From positions 146,316 to 210,315 of the forward strand of contig NZ_LMAK01000078.1 of NCBI RefSeq assembly GCF_001439665.1: DNA of 64,000 bases. Direction: 5' to 3'. This stretch comes from Formosa algae (GTDB lineage: Bacteria > Bacteroidota > Bacteroidia > Flavobacteriales > Flavobacteriaceae). A program made the translations under genes and the position numbers. The notes under the pieces are model-generated. The model was given only the letters and a program-made list of their open reading frames with translations, had not been told where the DNA came from and did not search any database. Shown here in pieces: positions 45,223-55,648 of the stretch; the stretch's first letter is position 1; the number at the start of each line of letters is the position of its first letter.

Positions 45223-48200
45223 ATGAAAATCTTTACGTCTTTAATTCTTACCCTATTCTTTACTAATATCAGCTTGTCTCAAGTCCCTAATTATAAAAAA
45301 TTATGGTCGGAAGTTGAAACTCTAGAATTGAAAGATTTACCAAAGTCGGCTTTAGAAAAAGTAGAGCATATAGATAAAATTGCATTGCAAGCAGACAATC
45401 AACCTCAGCATATTAAAGCCATGCTATACAAAAGTAAGTTTGCTTTAGTCTTAAAGGAAGATGCGCAATTAGAAATTATAGATAATTTTAAATCTGAAAT
45501 CGCAAAAAGCGAAGCACCCTCAAAAAATATTTTAGAAAGCATGCTTGCTAATTTTTATTGGGATTATTTTAAGCAGCACCGCTATCAGTTTTATAATCGG
45601 ACCAAAACGGCTGAAAAAGTAGACGAAACAGATTTTAGAACATGGGATTTAAACACATTGTTTGCTGAAATTCAGCTACATTTTCAACATAGTTTAACAG
45701 ATGAAACTATTTTAAAAAACACGGCTATAGACACATTCTCTGATTTAATTTTAGAACAGAAAAACTCCAAATTATACAGACCTACTATTTTCGATTTACT
45801 AAGTCATAATGCTTTAGAGTTCTATAAAAGTAATGAACGTAATATTACAAAACCCGCGTATACATTTACTATCGATAATCCTAAACTAGCGAGCCCAGCA
45901 CAAACTTTTTTAGATCTTAACCTAGAAACTAAAGACACCACATCTTTAGAGTTTCAGGCATTAAAAATTTATCAAGATTTAATATGTTATCATTTAACCG
46001 AAAACAATATAGATGCACTTGTTACTATAGATATTGAACGTTTGTTATTTGTTAAAGCGCATGCTGTTTTTGAACATGCAGATGATTTAAGTATTGAAAT
46101 GCTTAAAAAATCTGAAGCATTATATGGAGACCATTCTATTTCTGGATTTTATAATTTAGAAATAGCTAAAATTTGGAAAACCCAAGGCGAAAACTATGCT
46201 GCTAAAACTCTACCCGAAACACAATGGAAATTAAAAGATGCAGTGGCATTATGCGAATCAGTTATATCTAAATTTCCAAAAAGTAATGCGGCAGCATATT
46301 CGGAAGCTTTAAAATTAGAGATTCAACATCCCGAAGTCAGTATTACAAACGAATTAATTTTGCCAAACAATAGCAAATCTCGTTTTCTAATTACCTACAA
46401 GAACCTAGAAAATTTAGATTTTAAAGCTGCAAAAATCAGTCGTAGAGCGTATCTCTATTTTAACAATTTATTCTCTCAAAAAGATAAAGATAGTTTTGCG
46501 AACACACTTAACTTTAAAACTGCCTGGACCGCCAAGTTAAAAAACGAAGGCGATTTTCAAGAACATCGCACAGAAATTATTGTCCCAGAATTAGACAACG
46601 GTATATATTTAATTACTGCTACAGACCCGCTATCAAAATCTAAAACATATAACACACTTCAGGTTTCAGACATTGCTATTGTAAAAAAAGATAATCCTGA
46701 ACAACTAACTTTTCAGTGTATTAACAGAACCACAGGAAAACCATTCACAAATACCAAGGTAACTATTCTTTATACCCACAATAGAAGTAAAAATAAAACA
46801 GAAACAAAAACCACAGATGCATACGGAAACTTTAGTATACCTAAAACTAATGAATACGTCAATTTTGACTTAACCATACACACTCCTAACGACACTGTAC
46901 ATTATGACGATTTTTATTTGGGCAGAAATTATAATCGAAATGAAGATAAAAATACAACTAACTACAAGTCGTTTGTGTTTACCGACAGAAGCATTTATCG
47001 CCCTGGACAAACCCTGTATTTTAAGGCTATAGCCATGCAGACTCAAAGTGGTGATAATCACGTCTTGAAAGATGAAACTTTACAAGCCACCTTATACAAT
47101 TCAAATTACGAAGAAGTACAACAACTAAGTTTAAAAACCAATACTTACGGCTCTATTCATGGTTCATTTATTTTACCTAGTTCAGGTTTAAACGGTCAGT
47201 ATAACATAGAAATTAAAGCGAAATCTGAGAGTAAATCTATGCTTTCCCGAACTTATGTTTCCGTTGAAGATTACAAACGGCCGACTTTTGAGGCACATTT
47301 TTCTCCAATTACAGATACTTACACAGTAAATGATTCTGTTAAGGTTAGCGGAGAAGCTCTGGCGTTTACAGGAAGTAAAATAACAAATGCTAAAGTAGTA
47401 TATCGTGTAACACGAACTGCAGATGTACCGTATTGGTATTATAGATCGATACCGCATTATAATTCCGAATCTTTAGAAATTACACATGGCGAGACACTTA
47501 CAGATGATGCAGGACAGTTCACCATCAATTTTAAAGCCATTCCCGATCTAGGTTTAGACAAAGCATTTTTACCTGTTTTTAACTATAGAATTACAGCAGA
47601 TATTACAGACATAAACGGCGAGACACATTCTAAATCTACTACAGTTTCTGTGGGTTACCACACCGTAAAAGTGCAATTGACTATAGATCGTAAATTAGAT
47701 AAAACGTCTAAAAACAATGTTGTAAACGTAAGTACGACTAACCTTAATGGCGCGTTCGCTCCTATTATCGGAACTTTAAAAATATATAAATTTATAGCTC
47801 CCAACCATGTCTTAAGACCACGACCTTGGGCTGTACCCGATTATAAAACTATAGACGAAGCTACTTTTAAATCGCTTTTCCCATTTGACACGTATCAGGA
47901 TGAAGATAGAACAGTACTGTCCAAAAAAAGTGAACCTGTCTTTGAAAAAATAATAAATACAGAAAACACTAAAACGCTTAATTTAGAGCATACAAAACAT
48001 TGGGAATCCGGAAAATATATTGCAGTATTTGAAAGTAAAAACAACTTAAATCAAGATATTACAGACCAGACCACTTTCGAGTTATTTAGTATTAAAGACA
48101 AAACGGTTTCAGACCATGGATTGTTTGAGATTAATACAAACAAAACAGAATATAAGCCCGGAGAATCTGTAGAATTAAATTTAGGTTCTGCTGCTAAAGA

Positions 48201-51200
48201 TATAGTCGTTACTGTAGAAATAGAAAAAGACCATAAAGTGTATGCTCAGCACATCATCAACTTAAGCGCAAATAAAGAAACTATTAAAATCCCAGTATTA
48301 CCTTCAGATTTAGGCGGATTTGCCATTCATTACAGTTACGCCGCTTTTAATAGTTTTAGTTCGGGAACGTTAAATATTTCCGTGCCTTATCCGCCTACAG
48401 ATTTACAAATAGAAACTGAAACCTTCCGCGATAAAATTCAGCCAGGAAGTGAAGAAACCTGGCGTTTTAAAATTTCTGGACCTCAAGGCGAAAAAGTAAC
48501 AGCAGAAGTGCTGGCTAGTATGTATGACGCATCTTTAGATCAGTTTAAATCGCATGATTGGTCTTTAAATGCTAATGCTTTACCAACCTATTATGCTTAT
48601 AATAATTGGAGAGCGAACACTGCCTTCGGAACCAATAATACATATTTATATATTAATGTTCCGCATAAAAACATAACACCTCAAGGCTATGATGCCCTAA
48701 ATTGGTTCGGATTTAGTTTTAACGGCAATAGTTGGGTCAATCGTCAGTATTTAAACAGAAAAAGATCTAGCATGAAAAATCCTTCACCATCAGCAGCACC
48801 TGAAATTATTGAAGTGGTTGAAGATGAAGAGGAAGTAGAAGAAATTGTCATGGAAGACACAGACGTAGCGTTTTCTAAAATCCGAGGAAATGCTTCAGTA
48901 GATAAAGATAGTATAGCACCTCTTTACATTATAGACGGTGTCGTATCACAAACCAATACGCTTAGTAAAGAAGATATTTTAAGTCTTGAAGTTTTAAAAG
49001 GTTCCGAAGCCACTGCCTTATATGGCGTAAAAGGAGCTAATGGCGTTATTATTATTACTACTAAAAATGGATCTACTTTTAACGATGTTAAAATCAGAAA
49101 AGACCTAAAAGAAACAGCTTTCTTCTTTCCGCAATTACAAACCAATAGCGACGGCGAAGTTAGTTTTAGTTTCAGATCGCCAGAAGCTTTAACGCAATGG
49201 AAACTACAGCTTTTAGCTCACACTCCAAGTGTACAAACGGGTCAGAGCACATTAACAACCGTTACCCAGAAAGAATTGATGGTTCAGCCTAATGCACCAC
49301 GCTTTTTAAGACAAGGCGATGAGATCACCATTAGCAGTAAAATTGTAAATCTTTCAGAAAATTTACTAGAAGGGCAAGCGGTGTTACAACTTTTTGATGC
49401 TGTTACAAATGCACCTATAGATATTAATTTAGATAATATAAAAGCAATAAAGCCTTTTACAGTCCATGCAAACAACAATACACAAGTTTCGTGGACACTT
49501 AAAATTCCTGAAACTGTAGATGCTGTTCTATATAAAATTTTAGCAAAGACAGAAAAATTTAGCGATGGCGAACAAAACATATTACCTGTATTATCTAACC
49601 GCATGTTAGTGACCGAAAGTTTACCAATGTGGGTAAACGGAAACACATCGCGCACATTCCAACTCGATAAATTAAAATACAACAACTCTAAAACTTTAAA
49701 ACACCATAAACTGACATTAGAGATTACTTCTAATCCAGCTTGGTATGCCTTACAGGCTTTACCATATGTTATGGAATACCCTTACGACTGTAACGAGCAG
49801 GTATTTTCCCGTTTTTATGCCAATAGTTTAGGAAGTCAAATTGTACATTCTAATCCGCGTATTCAAGAGGTTTTCAACTTATGGAAATCGAAAGATGCAC
49901 TTATTAGCAATTTAGAAAAGAACGACGAATTAAAATCTATTCTTATAGAAGAGACACCGTGGTTACGCGATGCACAAAGTGAAGCCGAACAAAAGAAACG
50001 CATTGGTTTATTGTTCGATTTAAACACCATGACAAATTCACTTGAAACAGCTAAACAAAAACTAGAGCGCAACCAATTAAATTCTGGAGGGTGGCCGTGG
50101 TTTGCTGGCGGACGTGAAAACCGATACATAACACAACATATTCTTACTGGTTTTGGACATCTTGAACATTTAGGGGTTAATACAGACGCAAATGCTAAGA
50201 TGCTTAGAAAAGCACTTCAGTTTAGCGACAAAGCTTTTATTAAAACCTATCGTGATATATCTAAATACAATGCAACTCCAGATTATGATGCGAATCATTT
50301 AACAAGTATGCAATTGCATTATTTGTATATGCGAAGTTTTTATACTGAAGACAAACCTTCTGAAGAACTTCAAAACATTATAAATTATTACAAGTCACAA
50401 ATACAAACATTTTGGACTAAAAAATCTTTATACGACAAAGGATTGATGGCTTTGATTATGCACCGTTCTGGAGATAAAAAAACAGCAACGGCTATTATAA
50501 AATCATTACAAGAAAACAGTATTACAAGTGAAGAATTGGGTATGTATTGGAAAGCAAACACAGCATCTTGGTATTGGAACGCTGCTCCTATTGAAACCCA
50601 ATCGTTATTAATTGAAGCGTTTTCAGAAATTGAAAATGAGACAAAAACTATAGATAATTTAACGAAATGGTTATTGAAGAATAAGCAAACCAATCGTTGG
50701 TCTACAACCAAATCGACTACAGATGCTGTTTATGCCATTTTACTTCAAGGCAGTGATTGGATATCTGTTTCAGACGCCGTTAACGTGACCATTGGAGATG
50801 AACCTATTCCTGAATCAAAACTAAAAAATAACGCAGTAGAAGCTGGTAGTGGTTATTTTAAAACCACATGGAACGCCGATGAAATTACACCTGAATTGGC
50901 CGAAGTTACCTTAAAAAAGAATACTACAGGAACTGCCTGGGGAAGTTTATATTGGCAGTATTTTGAAAATTTAGATGCCATTACCTCAGCAGAAACACCT
51001 TTACAATTAACAAAGAAATTATTTCTTAAATCGAATACAGATACAGGAGAAGCACTCAAAGCCATTGAGCCATCAACTAAATTAAAAGTTGGAGATTTAA
51101 TTACTGTGCGTATCACTTTAAAGACAGATCGCAACATGGAATTCCTTCATATGAAAGATATGCGCGCATCTGGTTTAGAACCCGTAAATGTTTTATCGTC

Positions 51201-51417
51201 TTACAAATGGCAAGATGGTTTAGGATATTATGAAAGTACTAAAGACGCTGCTACGCACTTCTTTTTCGACAGTGTAAGCAAAGGTATTTATGTCTTTGAA
51301 TATGATTTGCGCGTAAACAACTCTGGTAAAATGAGTAATGGTATAACAACTATAGAAAGTATGTATGCACCAGAATTTAATAGTCATAGTGAAGGCACCA
51401 CTATAACTATTAAATAA
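45223..51417 (+). CDS. Alpha-2-macroglobulin-like protein with embedded SusC-type plug
   Basis: 2064 residues. Signal peptide ending SLSQ (about residue 20), no lipobox Cys, so probably periplasmic. Residues 20-500 form a helical and beta N-terminal region peculiar to Bacteroidetes members. The MG2 macroglobulin hallmark FTDRSIYRPGQTLYFKAIAMQ starts near residue 586; further MG domains reach about 1190. An acidic segment (EVVEDEEEVEEIVMEDTD, about 1195-1213) leads into residues 1217-1285, which read IAPLYIIDGVVSQ then LKGSEATALYGVKGANGVII, the SusC plug signature. The bait/MG7-like part resumes (FFFPQLQTNSDGEVSFSFRSPEAL) and the thioester motif CNEQ is at 1523-1526 (PYDCNEQVFSRFYA), followed by the alpha-alpha toroid (GGWPWFAGG). 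Expected role: trapping attacking proteases. How the plug is used is unknown. Confidence 0.92.
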   Translation: MKIFTSLILTLFFTNISLSQVPNYKKLWSEVETLELKDLPKSALEKVEHIDKIALQADNQPQHIKAMLYKSKFALVLKEDAQLEIIDNFKSEIAKSEAPSKNILESMLANFYWDYFKQHRYQFYNRTKTAEKVDETDFRTWDLNTLFAEIQLHFQHSLTDETILKNTAIDTFSDLILEQKNSKLYRPTIFDLLSHNALEFYKSNERNITKPAYTFTIDNPKLASPAQTFLDLNLETKDTTSLEFQALKIYQDLICYHLTENNIDALVTIDIERLLFVKAHAVFEHADDLSIEMLKKSEALYGDHSISGFYNLEIAKIWKTQGENYAAKTLPETQWKLKDAVALCESVISKFPKSNAAAYSEALKLEIQHPEVSITNELILPNNSKSRFLITYKNLENLDFKAAKISRRAYLYFNNLFSQKDKDSFANTLNFKTAWTAKLKNEGDFQEHRTEIIVPELDNGIYLITATDPLSKSKTYNTLQVSDIAIVKKDNPEQLTFQCINRTTGKPFTNTKVTILYTHNRSKNKTETKTTDAYGNFSIPKTNEYVNFDLTIHTPNDTVHYDDFYLGRNYNRNEDKNTTNYKSFVFTDRSIYRPGQTLYFKAIAMQTQSGDNHVLKDETLQATLYNSNYEEVQQLSLKTNTYGSIHGSFILPSSGLNGQYNIEIKAKSESKSMLSRTYVSVEDYKRPTFEAHFSPITDTYTVNDSVKVSGEALAFTGSKITNAKVVYRVTRTADVPYWYYRSIPHYNSESLEITHGETLTDDAGQFTINFKAIPDLGLDKAFLPVFNYRITADITDINGETHSKSTTVSVGYHTVKVQLTIDRKLDKTSKNNVVNVSTTNLNGAFAPIIGTLKIYKFIAPNHVLRPRPWAVPDYKTIDEATFKSLFPFDTYQDEDRTVLSKKSEPVFEKIINTENTKTLNLEHTKHWESGKYIAVFESKNNLNQDITDQTTFELFSIKDKTVSDHGLFEINTNKTEYKPGESVELNLGSAAKDIVVTVEIEKDHKVYAQHIINLSANKETIKIPVLPSDLGGFAIHYSYAAFNSFSSGTLNISVPYPPTDLQIETETFRDKIQPGSEETWRFKISGPQGEKVTAEVLASMYDASLDQFKSHDWSLNANALPTYYAYNNWRANTAFGTNNTYLYINVPHKNITPQGYDALNWFGFSFNGNSWVNRQYLNRKRSSMKNPSPSAAPEIIEVVEDEEEVEEIVMEDTDVAFSKIRGNASVDKDSIAPLYIIDGVVSQTNTLSKEDILSLEVLKGSEATALYGVKGANGVIIITTKNGSTFNDVKIRKDLKETAFFFPQLQTNSDGEVSFSFRSPEALTQWKLQLLAHTPSVQTGQSTLTTVTQKELMVQPNAPRFLRQGDEITISSKIVNLSENLLEGQAVLQLFDAVTNAPIDINLDNIKAIKPFTVHANNNTQVSWTLKIPETVDAVLYKILAKTEKFSDGEQNILPVLSNRMLVTESLPMWVNGNTSRTFQLDKLKYNNSKTLKHHKLTLEITSNPAWYALQALPYVMEYPYDCNEQVFSRFYANSLGSQIVHSNPRIQEVFNLWKSKDALISNLEKNDELKSILIEETPWLRDAQSEAEQKKRIGLLFDLNTMTNSLETAKQKLERNQLNSGGWPWFAGGRENRYITQHILTGFGHLEHLGVNTDANAKMLRKALQFSDKAFIKTYRDISKYNATPDYDANHLTSMQLHYLYMRSFYTEDKPSEELQNIINYYKSQIQTFWTKKSLYDKGLMALIMHRSGDKKTATAIIKSLQENSITSEELGMYWKANTASWYWNAAPIETQSLLIEAFSEIENETKTIDNLTKWLLKNKQTNRWSTTKSTTDAVYAILLQGSDWISVSDAVNVTIGDEPIPESKLKNNAVEAGSGYFKTTWNADEITPELAEVTLKKNTTGTAWGSLYWQYFENLDAITSAETPLQLTKKLFLKSNTDTGEALKAIEPSTKLKVGDLITVRITLKTDRNMEFLHMKDMRASGLEPVNVLSSYKWQDGLGYYESTKDAATHFFFDSVSKGIYVFEYDLRVNNSGKMSNGITTIESMYAPEFNSHSEGTTITIK

Positions 51418-51432
51418 GAATTATTAGTCATA

Positions 51433-51465
51433 AAAAAAGGAGCCTCAATGGGGCTCCTTTTTTTA
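51433..51465. terminator. Bidirectional terminator, alpha-2-macroglobulin gene and obgE
   Basis: A7 run, stem GGAGCC / GGCTCC (extendable through the A/T runs), T7 run, between the two convergent genes. Confidence 0.9.
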
Positions 51466-51481
51466 TATCATTTAGAAAGAC

Positions 51482-52480
51482 TTAAACGTTAAGCATTTTC
51501 CAAAGTTTATCTTTTAATTCGGTAATACCTTGTTGGGCTACTGCCGAAATAAAAATATAGTCTACACCTAATTTTTCGTCAAGTTCTGTTTTTAATTCAG
51601 CTTTTAATTCATCATCTAACATATCGCATTTAGAGATGGCTATTAAGCGATCCTTATCTAACATTTCAGGATTATATCGGCGTAATTCGTCTAATAAAAT
51701 TTCATATTGTTTTGTAATATCTTCAGCATCTGCTGGAATTAAAAACAATAATGTCGAGTTACGCTCAATATGTCTTAAAAAGTAATATCCAAGACCTTTA
51801 CCTTCAGCTGCACCTTCAATAATACCAGGAATATCTGCCATAACAAAGGTTTGGAAATCGCGATATTCAACAATACCTAAATTGGGTTTAAGTGTCGTGA
51901 ATTCGTAATCTGCAATTTTTGGTTTTGCTGAAGTAATAACAGATAATAAAGTCGATTTCCCTGCATTAGGGAATCCTACTAAACCAACATCGGCTAGTAA
52001 TTTCAACTCTAAAGTCACATACTTTTCTTCTAAAGGTGTTCCTGGTTGTGCGTAACGCGGTGTTTGATTTGTAGAACTTTTAAAGTGCCAGTTTCCTCGG
52101 CCTCCCATTCCACCTTGACTAGCAATACGCTCTTCTCCGTGTTCAGTAATTTCGAAAAGCACATCGTTAGTTTCAGTATCACGAACAACAGTTCCTAACG
52201 GCACATCTAAATACACGTCTTCCCCATCTGCACCAGTACTACGCCCACTACTTCCATGTTCGCCATGTCCAGCACGTAAATGACGTTTAAACTTTAAATG
52301 AAAAAGTGTCCATAAATTATCGTTACCTCTTATAATAACGTGACCTCCTCGACCACCATCGCCCCCATCGGGACCTCCTTTTGCGACATACTTTTCGCGG
52401 TGTAAATGCGTAGATCCTTTCCCTCCATTTCCTGAAGTTAATTGAATTTTTACGTAGTCTACAAAATTTCCTTCCGTCAT
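51482..52480 (-). CDS. obgE: GTPase ObgE/CgtA
   Basis: Essential Obg-family GTPase that binds the 50S subunit and links ribosome assembly to ppGpp and growth. The product is 332 residues. The glycine-rich Obg domain (residues 1-158) includes [20 protein letters not shown] and [10 protein letters not shown]. The G domain has [11 protein letters not shown] (P-loop, about 166-176), the switch I Thr in [28 protein letters not shown] (G3), and NKCD-like SKCDML (G4). It lacks a C-terminal OCT domain, as in many short Obg proteins. It starts 57 nt after the phosphoribosyltransferase-kinase fusion on the same strand and is likely its co-transcribed partner. Confidence 0.96.
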   Translation of the reverse strand: MTEGNFVDYVKIQLTSGNGGKGSTHLHREKYVAKGGPDGGDGGRGGHVIIRGNDNLWTLFHLKFKRHLRAGHGEHGSSGRSTGADGEDVYLDVPLGTVVRDTETNDVLFEITEHGEERIASQGGMGGRGNWHFKSSTNQTPRYAQPGTPLEEKYVTLELKLLADVGLVGFPNAGKSTLLSVITSAKPKIADYEFTTLKPNLGIVEYRDFQTFVMADIPGIIEGAAEGKGLGYYFLRHIERNSTLLFLIPADAEDITKQYEILLDELRRYNPEMLDKDRLIAISKCDMLDDELKAELKTELDEKLGVDYIFISAVAQQGITELKDKLWKMLNV

Positions 52481-52537
52481 AATTATTTGGACTTTTCTAA
52501 TAAAGTCTTTAAAATGTTATAAATAATAATTGATTAC

Positions 52538-53647
52538 TTATAGTGCGTCTATAACTGTACTTAAACGCTCTGTAATCTCTTCTACAGAACCTACACCATC
52601 TACACCAAAGTAGCGATCTTGTTCTGAGTAATAATCTTTTAATATGGCTGTTTTAGAGTAATACTCTTTAATACGATTTGAGATTATAGACTCATCTGCA
52701 TCATCAGAACGACCACTTGTTTTTCCACGTTCTAATAAACGTTCTATTAAAATACTGTCTTCTACTTCTAATGCAATCATAGCATTAATTTCAGAATCTT
52801 TACTATGCATTAACTCTTGTAAGGCTGCTGCTTGTGCACTTGTACGCGGAAAACCATCGAAAATAAATCCGTTAGCACCTGCATTTTTTTCAACTTCTGC
52901 ACTCAACATTTCAATAGTTACCTGATCTGGAACTAATTCCCCTTTATCCATATAAGATTTGGCTAACATGCCTAAAGCGGTTTCATTCTTTATATTGTAA
53001 CGAAATACATCTCCGGTAGAAATATGTACTAAATCGTATTTTTCTTTTAAGAAATTGGCTTGTGTTCCTTTCCCTGCACCTGGAGGTCCGAATAGAACTA
53101 AATTTGTCATATGTTGAGTTGTTTTAATTTGATATACTTCTGGTAAATTTCGACCCAATCCGTCGTAATCTAAACCATAACCCACTATAAATTTATCTGG
53201 AATTTCTATTCCAACATAATGAAGTTTAAAATCCTTTTTATAAGCGGTTGGTTTATAAAACAAGGTTGCAATAGTCAATGATTTAACATTTTCATTTTTA
53301 AAAATGCGGTGAATTTCGGCTAATGTTCCTCCAGTATCAATAATATCTTCTAAGATCACTACAGATCGTCCAGATAAATCTTGAGTTAGCCCAATTAAAC
53401 GCTGAATGTCTTCTGTAGATTTTACACCTTCATAAGACGCCAACTTAATAAAAGTCACTTCGCATGGTTTTGGGTATTTTTTCACAAAATCGCTTACAAC
53501 CATAAACGATCCGTTTAAAACCCCAATAAAAACAGGAACTTCATCTGCAAAATCCACAGCGATTTGTTCTGCCATTCTTGTTATGGCATCATCTATTTGT
53601 TTCGCCGTAATAAATGGCTTAAAAAATTTGTCGTGAAGCTTAATCAT
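52538..53647 (-). CDS. adk: Hypoxanthine phosphoribosyltransferase-adenylate kinase fusion
   Basis: 369 residues carrying two complete enzymes. Residues 1-178 are a hypoxanthine phosphoribosyltransferase: IGVLNGSFMV, the flexible-loop SYEGVKST, and the PRPP-binding motif VVILEDIIDTGGT (about 96-107), ending GLDYDGLGRNLPEVYQI, which is where single-domain enzymes stop. Residues 180-369 are a full adenylate kinase: P-loop GPPGAGKGT, DGFPRT, and the short-LID form RGKTSGRSDD. The second part begins with its own in-frame Met180 (ATG at 53110), so internal initiation could also give a free 190-residue kinase. Together the parts turn hypoxanthine or guanine plus PRPP into nucleotide and balance AMP/ADP/ATP. 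I recall similar fusions in other Flavobacteriaceae. Confidence 0.94.
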   Translation of the reverse strand: MIKLHDKFFKPFITAKQIDDAITRMAEQIAVDFADEVPVFIGVLNGSFMVVSDFVKKYPKPCEVTFIKLASYEGVKSTEDIQRLIGLTQDLSGRSVVILEDIIDTGGTLAEIHRIFKNENVKSLTIATLFYKPTAYKKDFKLHYVGIEIPDKFIVGYGLDYDGLGRNLPEVYQIKTTQHMTNLVLFGPPGAGKGTQANFLKEKYDLVHISTGDVFRYNIKNETALGMLAKSYMDKGELVPDQVTIEMLSAEVEKNAGANGFIFDGFPRTSAQAAALQELMHSKDSEINAMIALEVEDSILIERLLERGKTSGRSDDADESIISNRIKEYYSKTAILKDYYSEQDRYFGVDGVGSVEEITERLSTVIDAL

Positions 53648-53676
53648 AAAATAACCTGTTTTTTGTTAATTCTTGG

Positions 53677-53684
53677 CAAAGATA
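53677..53684 (-). promoter_or_regulatory. -7 box of the hpt-adk gene
   Basis: TATCTTTG on the minus strand, an exact TAnnTTTG, 29 nt before the ATG at 53647. No TTG stands at the standard -33 distance. Confidence 0.45.
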
Positions 53685-53768
53685 ATCAAATGAGACCTAT
53701 AATCTAATTTAGAAAAAGGTTTCATGGTATTGATTCCTTAAATTTAGAATTAATTTCATATTAAAATG

Positions 53769-53776
53769 TATTTTTG
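53769..53776 (+). promoter_or_regulatory. -7 box of purK
   Basis: TATTTTTG, an exact TAnnTTTG, 33 nt before the purK ATG. The -33 element is not evident. Confidence 0.45.
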
Positions 53777-53809
53777 TGACGTCTAAAACACGAGTAAAAC
53801 TGTTATATA

Positions 53810-54964
53810 ATGAATTATTTTTCATCAAATTTTAAATTAGGAATATTAGGCGGCGGCCAATTGGGTAAGATGCTACTTACCGAAACCCGTAAATTCGACA
53901 TTTATACCTGTGTCTTAGATCCTAGTGAAGAAGCACCTTGTAAGGTAGGTAGTAATGAGTTTCATTTAGGTGATTTAATGGATTACGATACCGTTTTAAA
54001 TTTTGGAAAACAAGTAGACGTTTTAACTATTGAAATTGAAAATGTAAATGTAAATGCACTTGAAGATTTAGAAAAAGCCGGTGTAAAAGTATACCCTTCT
54101 TCAAAAACCTTAAGAACGATTCAAAACAAGGCGGCTCAAAAATTATTTTATGTAGACCATAATTTACCAACAGCACCATTTTCTCGTTTTGCTTATACGG
54201 TAGAAATTGAAGATGCCATTTCTAACGGTGGTTTAGATTTACCTTTTGTATGGAAATGTGCGCAATTTGGCTACGATGGTACAGGAGTTAAAATTGTACG
54301 CGAGTTAAAAGATCTTGAAAATTTGCCTAATGTAGAGTGTATTGCAGAACAATTAATTCCGTTTAAAAACGAATTGGCAGTTATAGTATCTCGAAATGTA
54401 TCTGGCGAAATTAAAACCTATCCAGTGGTAGAAATGGAATTTCATCCAGAAGCCAACCAAGTAGAGTACGTTATTTGTCCTGCAAGAATAGCTCCAGAAG
54501 TAGCTAAAAAAGCAACCAATGTAGCATTAAAAGTGGCTCAAGCTTTTAATCATGTTGGATTGTTGGCCGTAGAAATGTTTCAGACGAAGAACGATGAAAT
54601 TATTGTAAATGAAGTTGCACCAAGACCACACAATTCGGGGCATCAAACTATAGAAGCAAGTTTTACTTCTCAATTCGAACAACATTTAAGAGCCATATTA
54701 GATTTACCTTTAGGAAACACTGCTAATAAGTTAAATGGTATAATGGTAAATTTAGTTGGTGCAGAAGGGCACACTGGCGATGTTGTTTATAAGAATATTG
54801 AAACTATTATGGCTATGGACGGCGTTACGCCACACATTTATGGTAAAAAACAAACACGCCCATTTAGAAAGATGGGACATGTTACTATTGTAAATGAAAA
54901 CATTGCTACAGCGCGCAGCATTGCAGAGCAAGTAAAAAACAGTATTCAAGTCATTACAGAATAA
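53810..54964 (+). CDS. purK: N5-carboxyaminoimidazole ribonucleotide synthase
   Basis: ATP-grasp enzyme of purine synthesis: AIR + ATP + bicarbonate to N5-CAIR. The product is 384 residues. The N-terminal Rossmann-like domain opens FKLGILGGGQLGKMLL, followed by the ATP-grasp core (FVWKCAQFGYDGTGVKIV, IAEQLIPFKNELAVIVSRN) and FQTKNDEIIVNEVAPRPHNSGHQTIE with the metal-binding Glu/Asn and the family's PRPHNSGH motif. It is 33 nt before purE, the classic pair in reversed KE order. Functions in the cytoplasm. Confidence 0.97.
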   Translation: MNYFSSNFKLGILGGGQLGKMLLTETRKFDIYTCVLDPSEEAPCKVGSNEFHLGDLMDYDTVLNFGKQVDVLTIEIENVNVNALEDLEKAGVKVYPSSKTLRTIQNKAAQKLFYVDHNLPTAPFSRFAYTVEIEDAISNGGLDLPFVWKCAQFGYDGTGVKIVRELKDLENLPNVECIAEQLIPFKNELAVIVSRNVSGEIKTYPVVEMEFHPEANQVEYVICPARIAPEVAKKATNVALKVAQAFNHVGLLAVEMFQTKNDEIIVNEVAPRPHNSGHQTIEASFTSQFEQHLRAILDLPLGNTANKLNGIMVNLVGAEGHTGDVVYKNIETIMAMDGVTPHIYGKKQTRPFRKMGHVTIVNENIATARSIAEQVKNSIQVITE

Positions 54965-54997
54965 AAAAGCAATAACAATAAAGAAAACATACATATT

Positions 54998-55477
54998 ATG
55001 AGTAAAGTTGGCGTTATTATGGGAAGTAAAAGTGATCTTCCTGTTATGCAAGATGCAATAGATATATTAAAAGAATTTAACATAGATGTAGAAGTAGATA
55101 TTGTATCTGCACACCGTACTCCAGAAAAACTATTCGATTATGGCAAAAATGCTCATACACGTGGCATACAAGTTATAATTGCTGGTGCAGGTGGTGCTGC
55201 CCATTTACCAGGAATGGTAGCCTCTTTATCTCCTTTACCTATTATTGGAGTTCCTGTAAAAAGTAGTAATTCTATAGATGGTTGGGATTCTGTTTTATCC
55301 ATTTTACAAATGCCAGGAGGTGTTCCTGTAGCAACAGTAGCGCTTAATGGCGCTAAAAATGCAGGAATTTTAGCAGCCCAAATTATAGGAAGTTCAGACC
55401 CTAAAGTCCTAGACAAAATAGTACATTATAAAGAAAGTTTAAAACAAGCTGTTATAGAAACAGCCAAAACCTTATAA
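54998..55477 (+). CDS. purE: N5-CAIR mutase
   Basis: Converts N5-CAIR to CAIR in purine synthesis, following PurK. The product is 159 residues, full length for class I PurE. Motifs: GVIMGSKSDLPVMQDA, SAHRTPEKLFDYG (catalytic His), AGAGGAAHLPGMVAS, and VPVATVALNGAKNAGILAAQI. It probably forms the homo-octamer typical of the family. Co-transcribed with purK and followed by a good terminator. Confidence 0.97.
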   Translation: MSKVGVIMGSKSDLPVMQDAIDILKEFNIDVEVDIVSAHRTPEKLFDYGKNAHTRGIQVIIAGAGGAAHLPGMVASLSPLPIIGVPVKSSNSIDGWDSVLSILQMPGGVPVATVALNGAKNAGILAAQIIGSSDPKVLDKIVHYKESLKQAVIETAKTL

Positions 55478-55481
55478 ACAC

Positions 55482-55512
55482 AAAAAAGCCTCGAATTATC
55501 GAGGCTTTTTTT
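55482..55512 (+). terminator. Terminator after purKE
   Basis: AAAAAAGCCTCGA-ATTA-TCGAGGCTTTTTT, a perfect stem of 7 GC-rich pairs plus A/T extension, with a T7 run. Confidence 0.93.
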
Positions 55513-55648
55513 CGCTATTAATCAATAAATTTTTTCAGAGTAACCAGCTCTTTTATGAAAAAAATCCTTGCAAAGATATAATAATTCTTAATTTTAAAAG
55601 TATTTAAAAACATTTTTTAACATTTATTTAGATAAAATCGAACAAAAA

